Shown here piece by piece: positions 8,151-16,384 of a stretch of 64,000 bases of DNA. Below the pieces are notes generated by a model. It worked only from the letters and a program-made list of their open reading frames with translations. It did no database searches and was not told the origin of the DNA. Position 1 is the stretch's first letter, and each line of letters begins with the position of its first letter. The translations under genes and the position numbers were made by a program. The stretch comes from Rhizorhabdus wittichii RW1 (lineage in GTDB: Bacteria > Pseudomonadota > Alphaproteobacteria > Sphingomonadales > Sphingomonadaceae), in NCBI GenBank assembly GCA_000016765.1, contig CP000699.1:2480001-2544000 (forward strand). Direction: 5' to 3'.

Positions 8151-9668
8151 TCAGGCTGCGATCTTGCGGAGCTGGTCGTCCCCGGCGTCGAGGTCGACCC
8201 GCGTCCCTCCGGACCGGCGGCGCTGGATCCATTCGCCCAGCATCTCCGCCGAACTGTGGTCGATCGCCGGCACCTTGCGGATGTCGAGGCTGACCGCGCG
8301 GCCGCCGGGGATCGATTCGAGCGCCTTGAGGAGCTTCGGCAGCGTCAGGAAGGTCGCCGCTCCCTCGAGCCGGATCTCGCTCTGCTCGTCGCCGTGATTC
8401 GCGTCGACCCGCAGCCGCAGCCGCCGCAGGTGCGGGACCAGCTCGAGCAGCGAGAGGCCGAGGCCGACGAGCACGCCGGTCAGCAGGTCGGTCGCCACCA
8501 CCATCACGAAGGTCGCCACCCAGATCACCACCGGCAGTACGCCATGATGGTGGAACAGGTGGCGGACGTGCGCCACCGACACCAGCCGCCAGCCGGTGAC
8601 GACCAGGATGCCGGCGAGCGAGGCCATCGGGATCTCCCGCAGCAGCCAGGGCAGCAGCGCGACGAAGGCCAGCAGCCAGGCGCCGTGGAGCACCGCCGAC
8701 AGCCGCGTCACCGCGCCCGCCTGGACATTGGCCGAGCTGCGGACGATGACGCCGGTCATCGGCAGCGCGCCCGCGAAGCCGCACAGCAGGTTGCCGACGC
8801 CCTGGGCGCGCAGCTCCTTGTCGTAATCGGTGCGGACGCCGTCATGCATCCGGTCGACCGCCGCCGCCGACAGCAGCGTCTCGGCGCTGGCGATGAAGGC
8901 GATCGCGACCGCCGTCACCAGCAGCGCGGGATCGAGCATCTGGCCGAGGAAGCCGGCATCCGGCGGCGCGATCGCGGCGACGATCGAGGACGGCACCTCG
9001 ACCCGGGTGATCGACAGGCCGAGGCCCCAGGCGACCAGCGTGCCGGCGAGGACGCCGACCAGCGCGCCCGGCACCAGCTTCATCGTCGCCGGCCGCAGCT
9101 TCTCCCACATCAGCATCGCGACGATCGTGACCAGACCGATCGCGAAGGCCATTTCGGCCGCGGCGACGTTCGAGGCCGACAGGCCGAACAGCCGCGCCGG
9201 CATCGCCGCGAGGTTCTGGAGGCCGTTGGGCAGCGGCTTGGCGTCGAACAGGACGTGGAACTGGCCGACGACGATCAGCGCGCCGATCCCCGCCAGCATG
9301 CCATGGACGACCGCCGGGGAGATGGCGCGGAACCAGCCGCCCAGCTTGAGCACGCCGGCGACGAGCTGGATCGCGCCCGCGAGCGCGAGGATCGGGCCGA
9401 GCGCCGACAGGCCATGGTCGCGGACCAGTTCGAACACGATGACGGCGAGGCCCGCCGCCGGGCCGCTGACCTGCAGCGGCGATCCGGCGAGCGCGCCGAC
9501 GACGAGGCCGCCGATGATGCCCGTGATCAGGCCCTTTTCGGGCGGCACGCCCGACGCCACCGCGATGCCCATGCAGAGCGGCAGCGCGACCAGGAACACG
9601 ACGATCGACGCCGTGAAGTCGCGCGAGAAGGTGACCGGGAAGAGCGAGGCGAGGCGCGCCGAGATCAT
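8151..9668 (-). CDS. SulP-family anion transporter (probable bicarbonate carrier)
   Basis: A 505-residue inner-membrane transporter. Ten or more hydrophobic helices start at about residue 8 (FPVTFSRDFTASIVVFLVAL), with the conserved SulP segment near SPLQVSGPAAGLAVIV. A cytoplasmic STAS domain occupies about the last 90 residues (ending near WIQRRR and QLRKIAA). The start ATG overlaps the carbonic anhydrase stop (ATGA, 9665-9668), showing translational coupling. SulP proteins carry sulfate, bicarbonate or other anions; the tight pairing with a beta-carbonic anhydrase makes bicarbonate the best guess. An in-frame extension upstream lies entirely inside the anhydrase gene and is not coding. Confidence 0.9.
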   Translation of the reverse strand: MISARLASLFPVTFSRDFTASIVVFLVALPLCMGIAVASGVPPEKGLITGIIGGLVVGALAGSPLQVSGPAAGLAVIVFELVRDHGLSALGPILALAGAIQLVAGVLKLGGWFRAISPAVVHGMLAGIGALIVVGQFHVLFDAKPLPNGLQNLAAMPARLFGLSASNVAAAEMAFAIGLVTIVAMLMWEKLRPATMKLVPGALVGVLAGTLVAWGLGLSITRVEVPSSIVAAIAPPDAGFLGQMLDPALLVTAVAIAFIASAETLLSAAAVDRMHDGVRTDYDKELRAQGVGNLLCGFAGALPMTGVIVRSSANVQAGAVTRLSAVLHGAWLLAFVALLPWLLREIPMASLAGILVVTGWRLVSVAHVRHLFHHHGVLPVVIWVATFVMVVATDLLTGVLVGLGLSLLELVPHLRRLRLRVDANHGDEQSEIRLEGAATFLTLPKLLKALESIPGGRAVSLDIRKVPAIDHSSAEMLGEWIQRRRSGGTRVDLDAGDDQLRKIAA

Positions 9669-10354
9669 TCGGCGGCCTCCAGCACGTCGGCGGCGCGACG
9701 CGACGCGGCCTGCAGCGCGACCGGCAGCGGACGATCGGCGGCAAGCGGCAGGAAACGCTCCGTCTCGCCGTCGAGCGCGAGCACCTCGCCGGCGTGGATG
9801 TCGACATACCAGCCGTGCAGGGCCATCTCGCCGCGCGCGATCGCCGAGGCGACCGAGGGGTGGGTGCGGAGATGGGCGAGCTGGCCGACGACGTTCTCGA
9901 GCGCCAGGACGCGGACCCGGTCGGTGCCCGAAACGTCGGGATAGGCATCCTCGGCGACCTTCTGCGCGGCGTGCGAATGGCGCAGCCAGGCGGCAACGTT
10001 GGGCATGCCGTCGAGCGAGCCGGGGCTGCACAGCGCCTTCATCGCGCCGCAGTCGGAATGGCCGCAGACGATGATGTCGCGAACGCCCAGCACCATCACC
10101 GCATATTCGACGGTCGACGAGACGCCGCCATTGGCCTGCGAAAAGGGCGGGACGATGTTGCCGGCGTTGCGGCAGACGAACAGGTCGCCCGGCGCGGCCT
10201 GGACGATATATTCGGGGACGACGCGCGAATCCGCGCAGGATATCATCAGCGCCTTGGGGCTCTGCCCGTCACGGGCAAGCTTCCCGTAGAGGGCGCTGTT
10301 GCTCGTGAACACATGCTCCTGAAAGCTGAAGACTCGACCGATCAGCTCGTTCAT
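9665..10354 (-). CDS. Beta-class carbonic anhydrase
   Basis: A 229-residue cytoplasmic zinc enzyme interconverting CO2 and bicarbonate. The metal and catalytic residues are all present: C40, D42 and R44 in CADSRVVPE, and H99 and C102 in HSDCGAMKAL. Length and motif spacing fit the family. It is the first gene of a two-gene unit with the SulP transporter, overlapping it by four bases, so CO2/bicarbonate supply to carboxylases is the likely job. The 232-nt gap upstream contains a long palindromic repeat pair and no other gene. Confidence 0.95.
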   Translation of the reverse strand: MNELIGRVFSFQEHVFTSNSALYGKLARDGQSPKALMISCADSRVVPEYIVQAAPGDLFVCRNAGNIVPPFSQANGGVSSTVEYAVMVLGVRDIIVCGHSDCGAMKALCSPGSLDGMPNVAAWLRHSHAAQKVAEDAYPDVSGTDRVRVLALENVVGQLAHLRTHPSVASAIARGEMALHGWYVDIHAGEVLALDGETERFLPLAADRPLPVALQAASRRAADVLEAAE

Positions 10355-10487
10355 CGTGGGACTCCTGGGATATGGTCATGCGACCGGCATCATGGAGCCC
10401 GGAGATAGGGGGGCGTTTTTGCCGCAGCGCAGCGCCCCTGTAAGAAATGATTGCTGCGCGGCGGCGTGCGCCGCTCGACCGCTTCCT

Positions 10488-10580
10488 CGTCATCCCGGCG
10501 AAAGCCGGGATCTCACTTCTTCGTCGCTTGTGCGGTGAGGTGGAAAAGGCAGGGAGATCCCGGCTTTCGCCGGGATGACG
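10488..10580. repeat. Pair of inverted REP-like elements
   Basis: A 26-nt element beginning CGTCATCCCGGCGAAAGCCG (10488-10513) is repeated as its exact reverse complement at 10555-10580, 41 nt apart. Each copy is itself a hairpin (CCCGGC/GCCGGG), so the pair could fold into one long cruciform. It lies between the histidine kinase stop and the carbonic anhydrase start, both on the minus strand, and could terminate the kinase transcript. Confidence 0.85.
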
Positions 10581-10586
10581 GGAAAG

Positions 10587-11915
10587 CTAGGCGGTCGGCG
10601 GCCCGTCGATCGGCAGGTCGATCTCCGCCATCAGGCCGCCGGTCGGCCGGTTGGAGAGGCGGAGGACCCCGGCATGGGCGCGCACGATGCGCTCGACGAT
10701 GGCGAGGCCGAGGCCCAGCCCCTCGGTGTTGCGACGGCGCGCGGTGTCGAGCCGGACGAAGGGCTGGCGCACATCGTCGAGGCGCGCCTCGGGAATGCCG
10801 GGCCCGTCGTCGAGCACCCGCAGGATCGCGCGGTCGTCGCGCCGCTCGACCTGGACGGCGACATGCTTGCCGTGGCGCAGCGCGTTGGTGACGAGATTGT
10901 CGAGCGCGCGCTTGACGTCGTAGAGGCGGACATAGGCGTCGAGATGCTCGGGCCCTTCGTAGCGGACGCGATGCCCCTCGTCGGAGGCGTCGTCGACCCG
11001 GGTCGCCGCCATCACCGCCAGGTCGGTCCGCACGACGGGCTGGTTGCTCTCCTCCCCGCCGAGGAAGGCGAGCAAGGAGCCGATCATCGCCTCCATCTCG
11101 ATCGCGTCGCGCTGCATGGCGTCGCGCGCCGCGCCGTCGCCGATCATGTCGATCCGCAGCCGCAGCCGCGCGATCGGGGTGCGCAGGTCGTGGCCGACCG
11201 CCGCCAGCGCCTGGGTGCGGTCGCTGATCAGCCGCTGGATGCGGTCCTGCATCGCGTTGAACGCCCGGATCACGCGCAGCACCTCGCCGGTGCCGATCTC
11301 GGGCAGGATCACCCGGTCGCCATAGCCGTAGCGCTCCGCCGCCTGGGCGAGCATGCGGACCGGCTTGAGCGTGTTGCGGATCAGCAGGCTGCCGATCACG
11401 AGCAGGCCGATCGCCGGGACCAGCGCCAGCATCACCCGGCCGATCGCGAGGTCCCAGCCGCCGACCACGTCGCGGGTACCGAAATGGATCCAGCTTCCGT
11501 CGGGCAGGGTCATCCCGCCGACGACCATCGAATCGAGGCCCGGCGACTTGAGCCGCAGCCGGACGTTGGAATCGGCCAGCGAGGGTTCCCAGGTGACGAT
11601 CTGCTCCCGCATCTCGCGCAGTTCCGGGGCCATCGGCGGCGGCGGCGGCTCGGTCGCGCCCCAGCGGACGTCGTAGCGGTCGGTGGTGAGCAGCGAGGCC
11701 ATCATCGCCCGCTCGTGGACCGGCCGCTCGGCGATCAGCTTGCGGGTGATGACGAGATGCTCGGCCAGCCGGTGCGCCTCGTCCTCGCGCAGCGAGAACT
11801 GGCTCGCGCGTTCGTAGAGCAGGGTGCTGGTGCAGAACTCGACCGTGACCGTCAGCAGCAGGATGACCAGGATCCGCCCGACCAGCCCCAGCGATGGACG
11901 CACCAGATGGATCAA
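10587..11915 (-). CDS. Sensor histidine kinase (EnvZ/RstB-like)
   Basis: A 442-residue inner-membrane sensor. It has TM1 at about 14-33, a periplasmic domain to about 157, TM2 at about 160-180, HAMP at about 181-232, the phosphorylated H242 in GHDLRTPIAR, and an ATPase domain with N344, DDGPGIP (369-375) and GLGLGLAIV. The H-box closely resembles EnvZ-type kinases. The start is uncertain: a TTG at 11915 overlaps the regulator stop (TTGA) and would couple translation, while a GTG at 11903 is an alternative. It is encoded directly after its response regulator. The periplasmic domain contains a proline run (PPPPP near residue 91). Signal unknown. Confidence 0.9.
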   Translation of the reverse strand: MIHLVRPSLGLVGRILVILLLTVTVEFCTSTLLYERASQFSLREDEAHRLAEHLVITRKLIAERPVHERAMMASLLTTDRYDVRWGATEPPPPPMAPELREMREQIVTWEPSLADSNVRLRLKSPGLDSMVVGGMTLPDGSWIHFGTRDVVGGWDLAIGRVMLALVPAIGLLVIGSLLIRNTLKPVRMLAQAAERYGYGDRVILPEIGTGEVLRVIRAFNAMQDRIQRLISDRTQALAAVGHDLRTPIARLRLRIDMIGDGAARDAMQRDAIEMEAMIGSLLAFLGGEESNQPVVRTDLAVMAATRVDDASDEGHRVRYEGPEHLDAYVRLYDVKRALDNLVTNALRHGKHVAVQVERRDDRAILRVLDDGPGIPEARLDDVRQPFVRLDTARRRNTEGLGLGLAIVERIVRAHAGVLRLSNRPTGGLMAEIDLPIDGPPTA

Positions 11916-12622
11916 GCGCGGGTCACTTCGGCGTTGAACATGTAGCCGACGCCGCGGACGGTGGTGATCGGCGCATCGCGGCCCTCGCCCTGCAGCTTGC
12001 GGCGCAGGCGGCTGACCAGCACGTCGATGCTGCGATCGGACGCGTCGCCGAGCCGGGTGCGCGACAGCTCGATCAGCCGCTCGCGCGCGATCACCCGCTG
12101 GGCGTTGTGCAGGAAGCTCGACAGCAGGTCGAACTCGGCGCCGGTCAGGTCGACGACGGCGCCGCTCGGCGAGGTCAGCTCGCGGCGCGGGAAATTGACC
12201 TGCCAGCCGTCGAAGCGCGCCTCGTTGCGGCGGCTCTGCTCGCTCTGCCGGTCCATGCCGCCGCGGCGCAGCACGGCGCGCACCCGCGCCATCAGCTCGC
12301 GCGTGCCGAACGGCTTGGCGAGATAATCGTCGGCGCCGATCTCCAGCCCGATGACGCGGTCCGTCTCGCTGCCCTTGGCGCTGATGAAGATGATCGGGAC
12401 GTCGCTCTTCTGCCGGAGCTGGCGGCACAGCTCGATGCCGTTGGTGCCGGGCAGCATGATGTCCAGGATGATCAGGTCGATCGGCTCGGCGTTGAAGGCG
12501 ATCCACATCTCCGGCCCGGTCGCGGCGGGGCGCACGACATAGCCGTTCTCCTGCAGGGCCCGCGCCGTCAGGACGCGGAGCGACGGATCATCCTCGACCA
12601 GCAATATGGTACTCGACGTCAC
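11912..12622 (-). CDS. OmpR-family response regulator
   Basis: A 236-residue transcription factor. The receiver domain has acidic pair D11-D12, phospho-acceptor D54 and K103 (YLAKPFG). A C-terminal winged helix ends TTVRGVGYMF. I chose the GTG at 12622: it is 9 nt after CGAGG and gives the usual opening TSSTILLVEDD, while an upstream GTG at 12664 has no ribosome site. It forms a four-base-overlapping pair with the kinase, and a small secreted-protein gene diverges from it 246 nt away. OmpR-type systems often control porins; here two porin genes lie within 5 kb, which is suggestive only. Confidence 0.93.
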   Translation of the reverse strand: MTSSTILLVEDDPSLRVLTARALQENGYVVRPAATGPEMWIAFNAEPIDLIILDIMLPGTNGIELCRQLRQKSDVPIIFISAKGSETDRVIGLEIGADDYLAKPFGTRELMARVRAVLRRGGMDRQSEQSRRNEARFDGWQVNFPRRELTSPSGAVVDLTGAEFDLLSSFLHNAQRVIARERLIELSRTRLGDASDRSIDVLVSRLRRKLQGEGRDAPITTVRGVGYMFNAEVTRA

Positions 12623-12868
12623 GATGGGCAGCCTCGGTTCGATACGGGGTGATCGCCTCCGCACCTATGTACGCCCGGCAGGAGCGTCAACGGCAGCGGT
12701 ACGCAAAAACCGTTGCAGCATCGCCGCAGCAACAGTTTGAAATGGTCACGCAACCGCCGCGAGAAAATGCCGCCCGGCGAGCGGACATGATTTCTTACAC
12801 GATCGCGATCCGGGAGCAACGCGGCCCGCCTAGCTGCACGTCGAAAGCCGAATATCCGGAGATCGACG

Positions 12869-13129
12869 ATGCGCCTGATCCTGTCCGCCGTTTCGCTGTC
12901 GCTGCTCGCGGCGTCGCCGCTGGCCGCTGCCGACCTGCGCACCACGCACCGCGAGGTCGCGGTGCCGCCGGGCAAGCTCCACGCCCGCGCCTTCCGTCCG
13001 ATCGCGCCGCAGCCCTGCGCGCTCGCCCGCACCAACCCGTCGGGCAGCCGCGTCGCCGCGACCCTGCCGGCCCGCCCGGCCGACGCCTGCCGCGCCGCCG
13101 AGGCCGCGAAGGCCGCCCCGACGGGCTGA
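12869..13129 (+). CDS. Small secreted protein, unknown function
   Basis: An 86-residue hypothetical protein. It has a clear signal peptide (1-21, LILSAVSLSLLAASPLAAA, cut before DLRTTH) followed by a short basic, Ala/Pro-rich segment with two cysteines (about 50 and 74), which could form a disulfide. ATG follows CGGAGATCGACG. It diverges from the response regulator and could be a target of it, but nothing in the sequence proves this. I recognise no family. Confidence 0.5.
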   Translation: MRLILSAVSLSLLAASPLAAADLRTTHREVAVPPGKLHARAFRPIAPQPCALARTNPSGSRVAATLPARPADACRAAEAAKAAPTG

Positions 13130-13156
13130 GGTCCCCCCGCCGCTCGCCAGCGGCAC

Positions 13157-13193
13157 GGAAGCGGGCCCGTCCGGCTCGAACGGGCTCGCTTCC
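13157..13193. terminator. Hairpin between convergent genes
   Basis: GGAAGCGGGCCCGT (13157-13170) pairs with ACGGGCTCGCTTCC (13180-13193) with one mismatch and a 9-nt loop. It sits between the small secreted-protein gene and the 3' end of the acyl-CoA synthetase, so it is a plausible bidirectional terminator. Confidence 0.65.
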
Positions 13194-13201
13194 CTTGGCC
13201 T

Positions 13202-14770
13202 TCAGGACGCCCGCAAATGGCCGCGATAGGCGGTGCGCAGCGCCCGCTTGTCGATCTTGCCGGTCGTCCCGAGCGGCATGGCGTCGACCCGGACGACCCC
13301 GTCGGGCACCCACCAGCGCGGCACCGCCCCGTCGAACGACTCCAGCAGCGACGCATCGGAACAGTCCTCGCCCTCGCGGAGCTGGACGACGAGCAGCGGC
13401 CTTTCGCCCCAGCGGTCGCAATCGGCGGCGATCACCGCGCAATGCGCGACCGCCGGATGCTCGGCGGCGATCGCCTCCAGCCCCTGCGAGCTGATCCATT
13501 CGCCGCCCGACTTGACCACGTCCTTGTCGCGATCGGTGATCTGGAGGAAACCGTGCTCGATCATCGCGACGTCGCCGGTCTCGAACCAGCCCTCCGCGTC
13601 GGTGGCCGGGGTCTCGCGACCGAAATAGCGGCCGACCGTGGCATAGCCGCGCGCGAACAGCCGACCCGGCGCGCCCGGCCCGGCGGCGGGATCGTCGCTC
13701 ACCACCTTGAGCTCGACGCCGAGCGGCGGGCGGCCCTGCGACATCAGCAGCCGGCCGGCCTCCTCGGGCGGCAGCGCCGCCGACGCCGCGCTGGGGGCGG
13801 CGACGGTGCCGAGCGGCGACAATTCGGTCATGCCCCAGGCGTGGCGCACCTCGACCCCATAATGGTCGGTCAGGCGGCGCTGCATCGAGGGCGGGCAGGC
13901 CGCTCCGCCGATCACCACGCGGCGCAGCGGCGCCAGCCCGCCGCCCTCGCGATCGAGATGGTCGAGCAGCCCCTGCCACACGGTCGGCACCGCCGCCGAC
14001 ATCGTCACCCCCTCCTCGGCGATCAGCCGGTGGACGCTGGCGCCGTCGAGCCGCGCGCCGGGCAGCACCAGCTTCGCGCCGACCGCCGGGGCGGCGAAGG
14101 CGATGCCCCAGGCATTGGCGTGGAACATCGGCACGATCGGCAGCACGCTGTCCGCGGCGCCGATGCCGAACAGGTCGGGCTGGAGGATCGCGAGCGTGTG
14201 GAGGAAGTTGGAGCGGTGGGTGTAGAGCACCCCCTTGGGGTCGCCCGTCGTGCCGGAGGTGTAGCAGAGTCCGGCGGGCTGATCCTCGCCGAAGCCACCC
14301 CAGCGCGCCGGCTCGTGCGCCGCGATCAGCGCGTCGGTGCCATCGCCCAGCACGATGATCCCCTCGATCCCGGGGCAGAGGGCGCGCACCGCCTCCGCCA
14401 TCGGCAGCAGCGCCGGATCGACCAGCAGCAGCCGGTCCCCGGCGTCGCCCGCGACCCAGGCGAGCTGCGTCGCGTCCATCCGCAGGTTGAGCGTGTGGCA
14501 CACCGCGCCGATGCCCATGATCGCATACCAGGCCTCGAAATGCGGCAGCGTGTTCCAGCCGAGCGTCGCGACCCGGTCGCCGGGCCCGATCCCGTGCGCG
14601 ACCAGCGCCGCCGACAGCCGCCGCGCGCGATCGGCGCATTCGGCATAGGTCCGCCGCACCATCGTCCCGTCGGGCGCCGCGCCGACCACCGCCTGGTCGG
14701 GATGCCACCGCTCCGCATGGACCAATATCCGGTCGAGCGTCAGCGGCCAGTCGAACATCGATCCGTTCAT
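13202..14770 (-). CDS. AMP-forming acyl-CoA synthetase (FadD-like)
   Basis: A 522-residue cytoplasmic ligase activating a carboxylic acid to its CoA thioester through an acyl-adenylate. Visible features are the P-loop YTSGTTGDPKGVLYTHRS, the AWGMTELSP motif, the adenylate-binding GWFETGDVAMIE, and the C-terminal hinge and lysine segment (DRDKDVVKSGGEW and GTTGKIDK). The ATG follows GGAGGAGAGGACGGC. Sequence style fits the medium- or long-chain fatty-acyl-CoA synthase group, but the acid is unknown. It lies 104 nt downstream of the SRPBCC gene on the same strand and may belong to the TonB receptor-Rieske operon, where it could activate an oxygenase product. Confidence 0.92.
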   Translation of the reverse strand: MNGSMFDWPLTLDRILVHAERWHPDQAVVGAAPDGTMVRRTYAECADRARRLSAALVAHGIGPGDRVATLGWNTLPHFEAWYAIMGIGAVCHTLNLRMDATQLAWVAGDAGDRLLLVDPALLPMAEAVRALCPGIEGIIVLGDGTDALIAAHEPARWGGFGEDQPAGLCYTSGTTGDPKGVLYTHRSNFLHTLAILQPDLFGIGAADSVLPIVPMFHANAWGIAFAAPAVGAKLVLPGARLDGASVHRLIAEEGVTMSAAVPTVWQGLLDHLDREGGGLAPLRRVVIGGAACPPSMQRRLTDHYGVEVRHAWGMTELSPLGTVAAPSAASAALPPEEAGRLLMSQGRPPLGVELKVVSDDPAAGPGAPGRLFARGYATVGRYFGRETPATDAEGWFETGDVAMIEHGFLQITDRDKDVVKSGGEWISSQGLEAIAAEHPAVAHCAVIAADCDRWGERPLLVVQLREGEDCSDASLLESFDGAVPRWWVPDGVVRVDAMPLGTTGKIDKRALRTAYRGHLRAS

Positions 14771-14874
14771 GCCGTCCTCTCCTCCCCTTTTCGATCAGGG
14801 TTCGGCGGCAAGCTGCCATCGATCAGGGCCGTCCGACAAGCATCTCCGTCGTTTCGCGGGCGGGCGGCCCGGCG

Positions 14875-15309
14875 TCAGGCGCCGACGGCGGCCCGGACAT
14901 TGTCGAAATAGAGGCCGATATTGCCGCGCGACAGGCCGCGCAGCTCCTCCCCCCGCGCCGGATCGAGCGGCAGGAAGCGGGTGCGGACGACGAGGATGCA
15001 GGCGTCGGGCCCGGCCGGCGTCACCGTGATCCGCCCGCCATAGTCGGCCCAGGGCAGCGGGCCATAGTCGACCATGTCATAGCCGATCGCGCGCTCGGCA
15101 TCATCGAGCTCGACGAGCCGCTCGACCACCGCGCCGCTGCCGATCGACGGATCGAGATGATAGGTGCGGCGCGCGCCGATGCCCCGCCCCGCCACCTCGA
15201 CCCGCGCGACATAGCCCCGGGTGAGGACATCGCCGCCGAAATCGCCGACCAGCGCCCAGACCCTGTCGGCCGAGGCCTCGATTCGCTGCGCGACCGCCAC
15301 CGTCTCCAT
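14875..15309 (-). CDS. SRPBCC (START-like) family protein
   Basis: A 144-residue protein with a Bet v1-like helix-grip fold. Signature segments are IEASADRVWALVGDFGG at the start, GARRTYHLD, VVERLVELDD and the final long helix SRGNIGLYFDNVRAAV. Members bind hydrophobic ligands or act as polyketide cyclases, hydratases or lyases. The ATG at 15309 has AGGAGGGG nearby. It begins 11 nt after the stop of a Rieske oxygenase, in the same transcript, so processing or binding of the oxygenase product is a reasonable inference. Confidence 0.85.
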   Translation of the reverse strand: METVAVAQRIEASADRVWALVGDFGGDVLTRGYVARVEVAGRGIGARRTYHLDPSIGSGAVVERLVELDDAERAIGYDMVDYGPLPWADYGGRITVTPAGPDACILVVRTRFLPLDPARGEELRGLSRGNIGLYFDNVRAAVGA

Positions 15310-15320
15310 AAGCGCCCCTC

Positions 15321-16373
15321 CTATCGGATGAAGTCCGCGCCGGGATGCGCGCGCGGATAGGTCTTCAGATAATCGACGAAGCGGCCCAGCGCCTTGTCGC
15401 TGCGGGTGAACATGCCGCGCGTGAAGCGGATGCTGTTGAGGATCTCGACGTCCTGGTCGACCACCGCGATCTCCAGCTTCTGCGCGAAGTCGAGCGTCTC
15501 GGCCACGCGGGCGTCGTCGTCCGGCGTGCCGTCCGACTTGCGGGTGGCGATGACGAAATAGCTGCGCAGCGTGCCCGGGCGGTGGATGCCGCACGGATAG
15601 AGGAAGGCGAACCAGCGGCCGTTCACGCTGCCCATCTGATAGAAGATGTTCGAGCCGCGGATGCCGACCTTGTACTCGATCGCCGCGCCGGTCTCCCTGA
15701 AGTGGCCCCTCAGGTCATAATCGTAGCCGAATTCGTGCCAGTTGATGTCGCGGGTCGCGTCACCCTGGATGTCGATCCCGTGGACGACCTCGATATGGTT
15801 GAAGTCCGACGTGTTGCACATGAACACCCAGGGATCGGCCAGCAGGTCGAGGCTGGGGATCTCGGCGTGGAAGGCAAGCTCCTCGTCGGGAAAGCCCAGC
15901 TCGGGCAGGTCGAACAGCGGCTCGGTGCCGTTGAACGCCCAGATCAGGCCGAAGCGCTCCTGCACCGGATAGCGGAAAACCTTCATCCCCTCGACGATCC
16001 GGTCGCCGGTGGGGGTACGGCTGCACCGGCCGCTCCGGTCGAACTCCCAATGGTGGAAGGCGCAGACCAGCCGGTCGCCCGCCACCTTGCCGATCGACAG
16101 GTCGGCGCCGTTGTGCGGGCAATAGGCGCTGACGACGTTCGCGGTGCCGTCCTCGGTCCGGTAGACCGCGACCCGCCCGTCGAGGAAGTTGCGGCCCAGC
16201 ACCGCGCCGGGCGCCACCTCGCTCGACCGGCACAGCGGGAACCAGCTCTGGGTGAACAGGTCGCCGTCGCCTTCATAGGCGACGTCGCGCCCGTGGCGGC
16301 GGCGGTCGATCAGCTCGATCGCCGCCGTCCGGCCGTGGAAGAACTCCTCTAGGTCGCGCGGTTGGGTCGTCAT
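15321..16373 (-). CDS. Rieske non-haem iron oxygenase, terminal component
   Basis: A 350-residue cytoplasmic oxygenase. The Rieske cluster ligands are C85-H87 (CPHNGADL) and C104-H107 (CAFHHWEFD). The mononuclear iron site is in DFNHIEVVHG, giving the usual HxxxxH pair. It is shorter than classic dioxygenase alpha subunits (about 450 residues) and nearer to the one-component or KshA/VanA size class, so mono-oxygenation or demethylation is possible. It needs electrons from a ferredoxin/reductase not encoded beside it. It lies 11 nt after a TonB receptor and 11 nt before an SRPBCC gene, a tight operon of uptake, attack and product handling. Confidence 0.92.
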   Translation of the reverse strand: MTTQPRDLEEFFHGRTAAIELIDRRRHGRDVAYEGDGDLFTQSWFPLCRSSEVAPGAVLGRNFLDGRVAVYRTEDGTANVVSAYCPHNGADLSIGKVAGDRLVCAFHHWEFDRSGRCSRTPTGDRIVEGMKVFRYPVQERFGLIWAFNGTEPLFDLPELGFPDEELAFHAEIPSLDLLADPWVFMCNTSDFNHIEVVHGIDIQGDATRDINWHEFGYDYDLRGHFRETGAAIEYKVGIRGSNIFYQMGSVNGRWFAFLYPCGIHRPGTLRSYFVIATRKSDGTPDDDARVAETLDFAQKLEIAVVDQDVEILNSIRFTRGMFTRSDKALGRFVDYLKTYPRAHPGADFIR

Positions 16374-16384
16374 GGATGGCCCCG

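Noticed and set aside
10587-12506. A 639-codon frame running from the kinase into the regulator gene
   Set aside because: The first 197 codons are an out-of-frame shadow of the response regulator; the kinase begins near 11903-11915.
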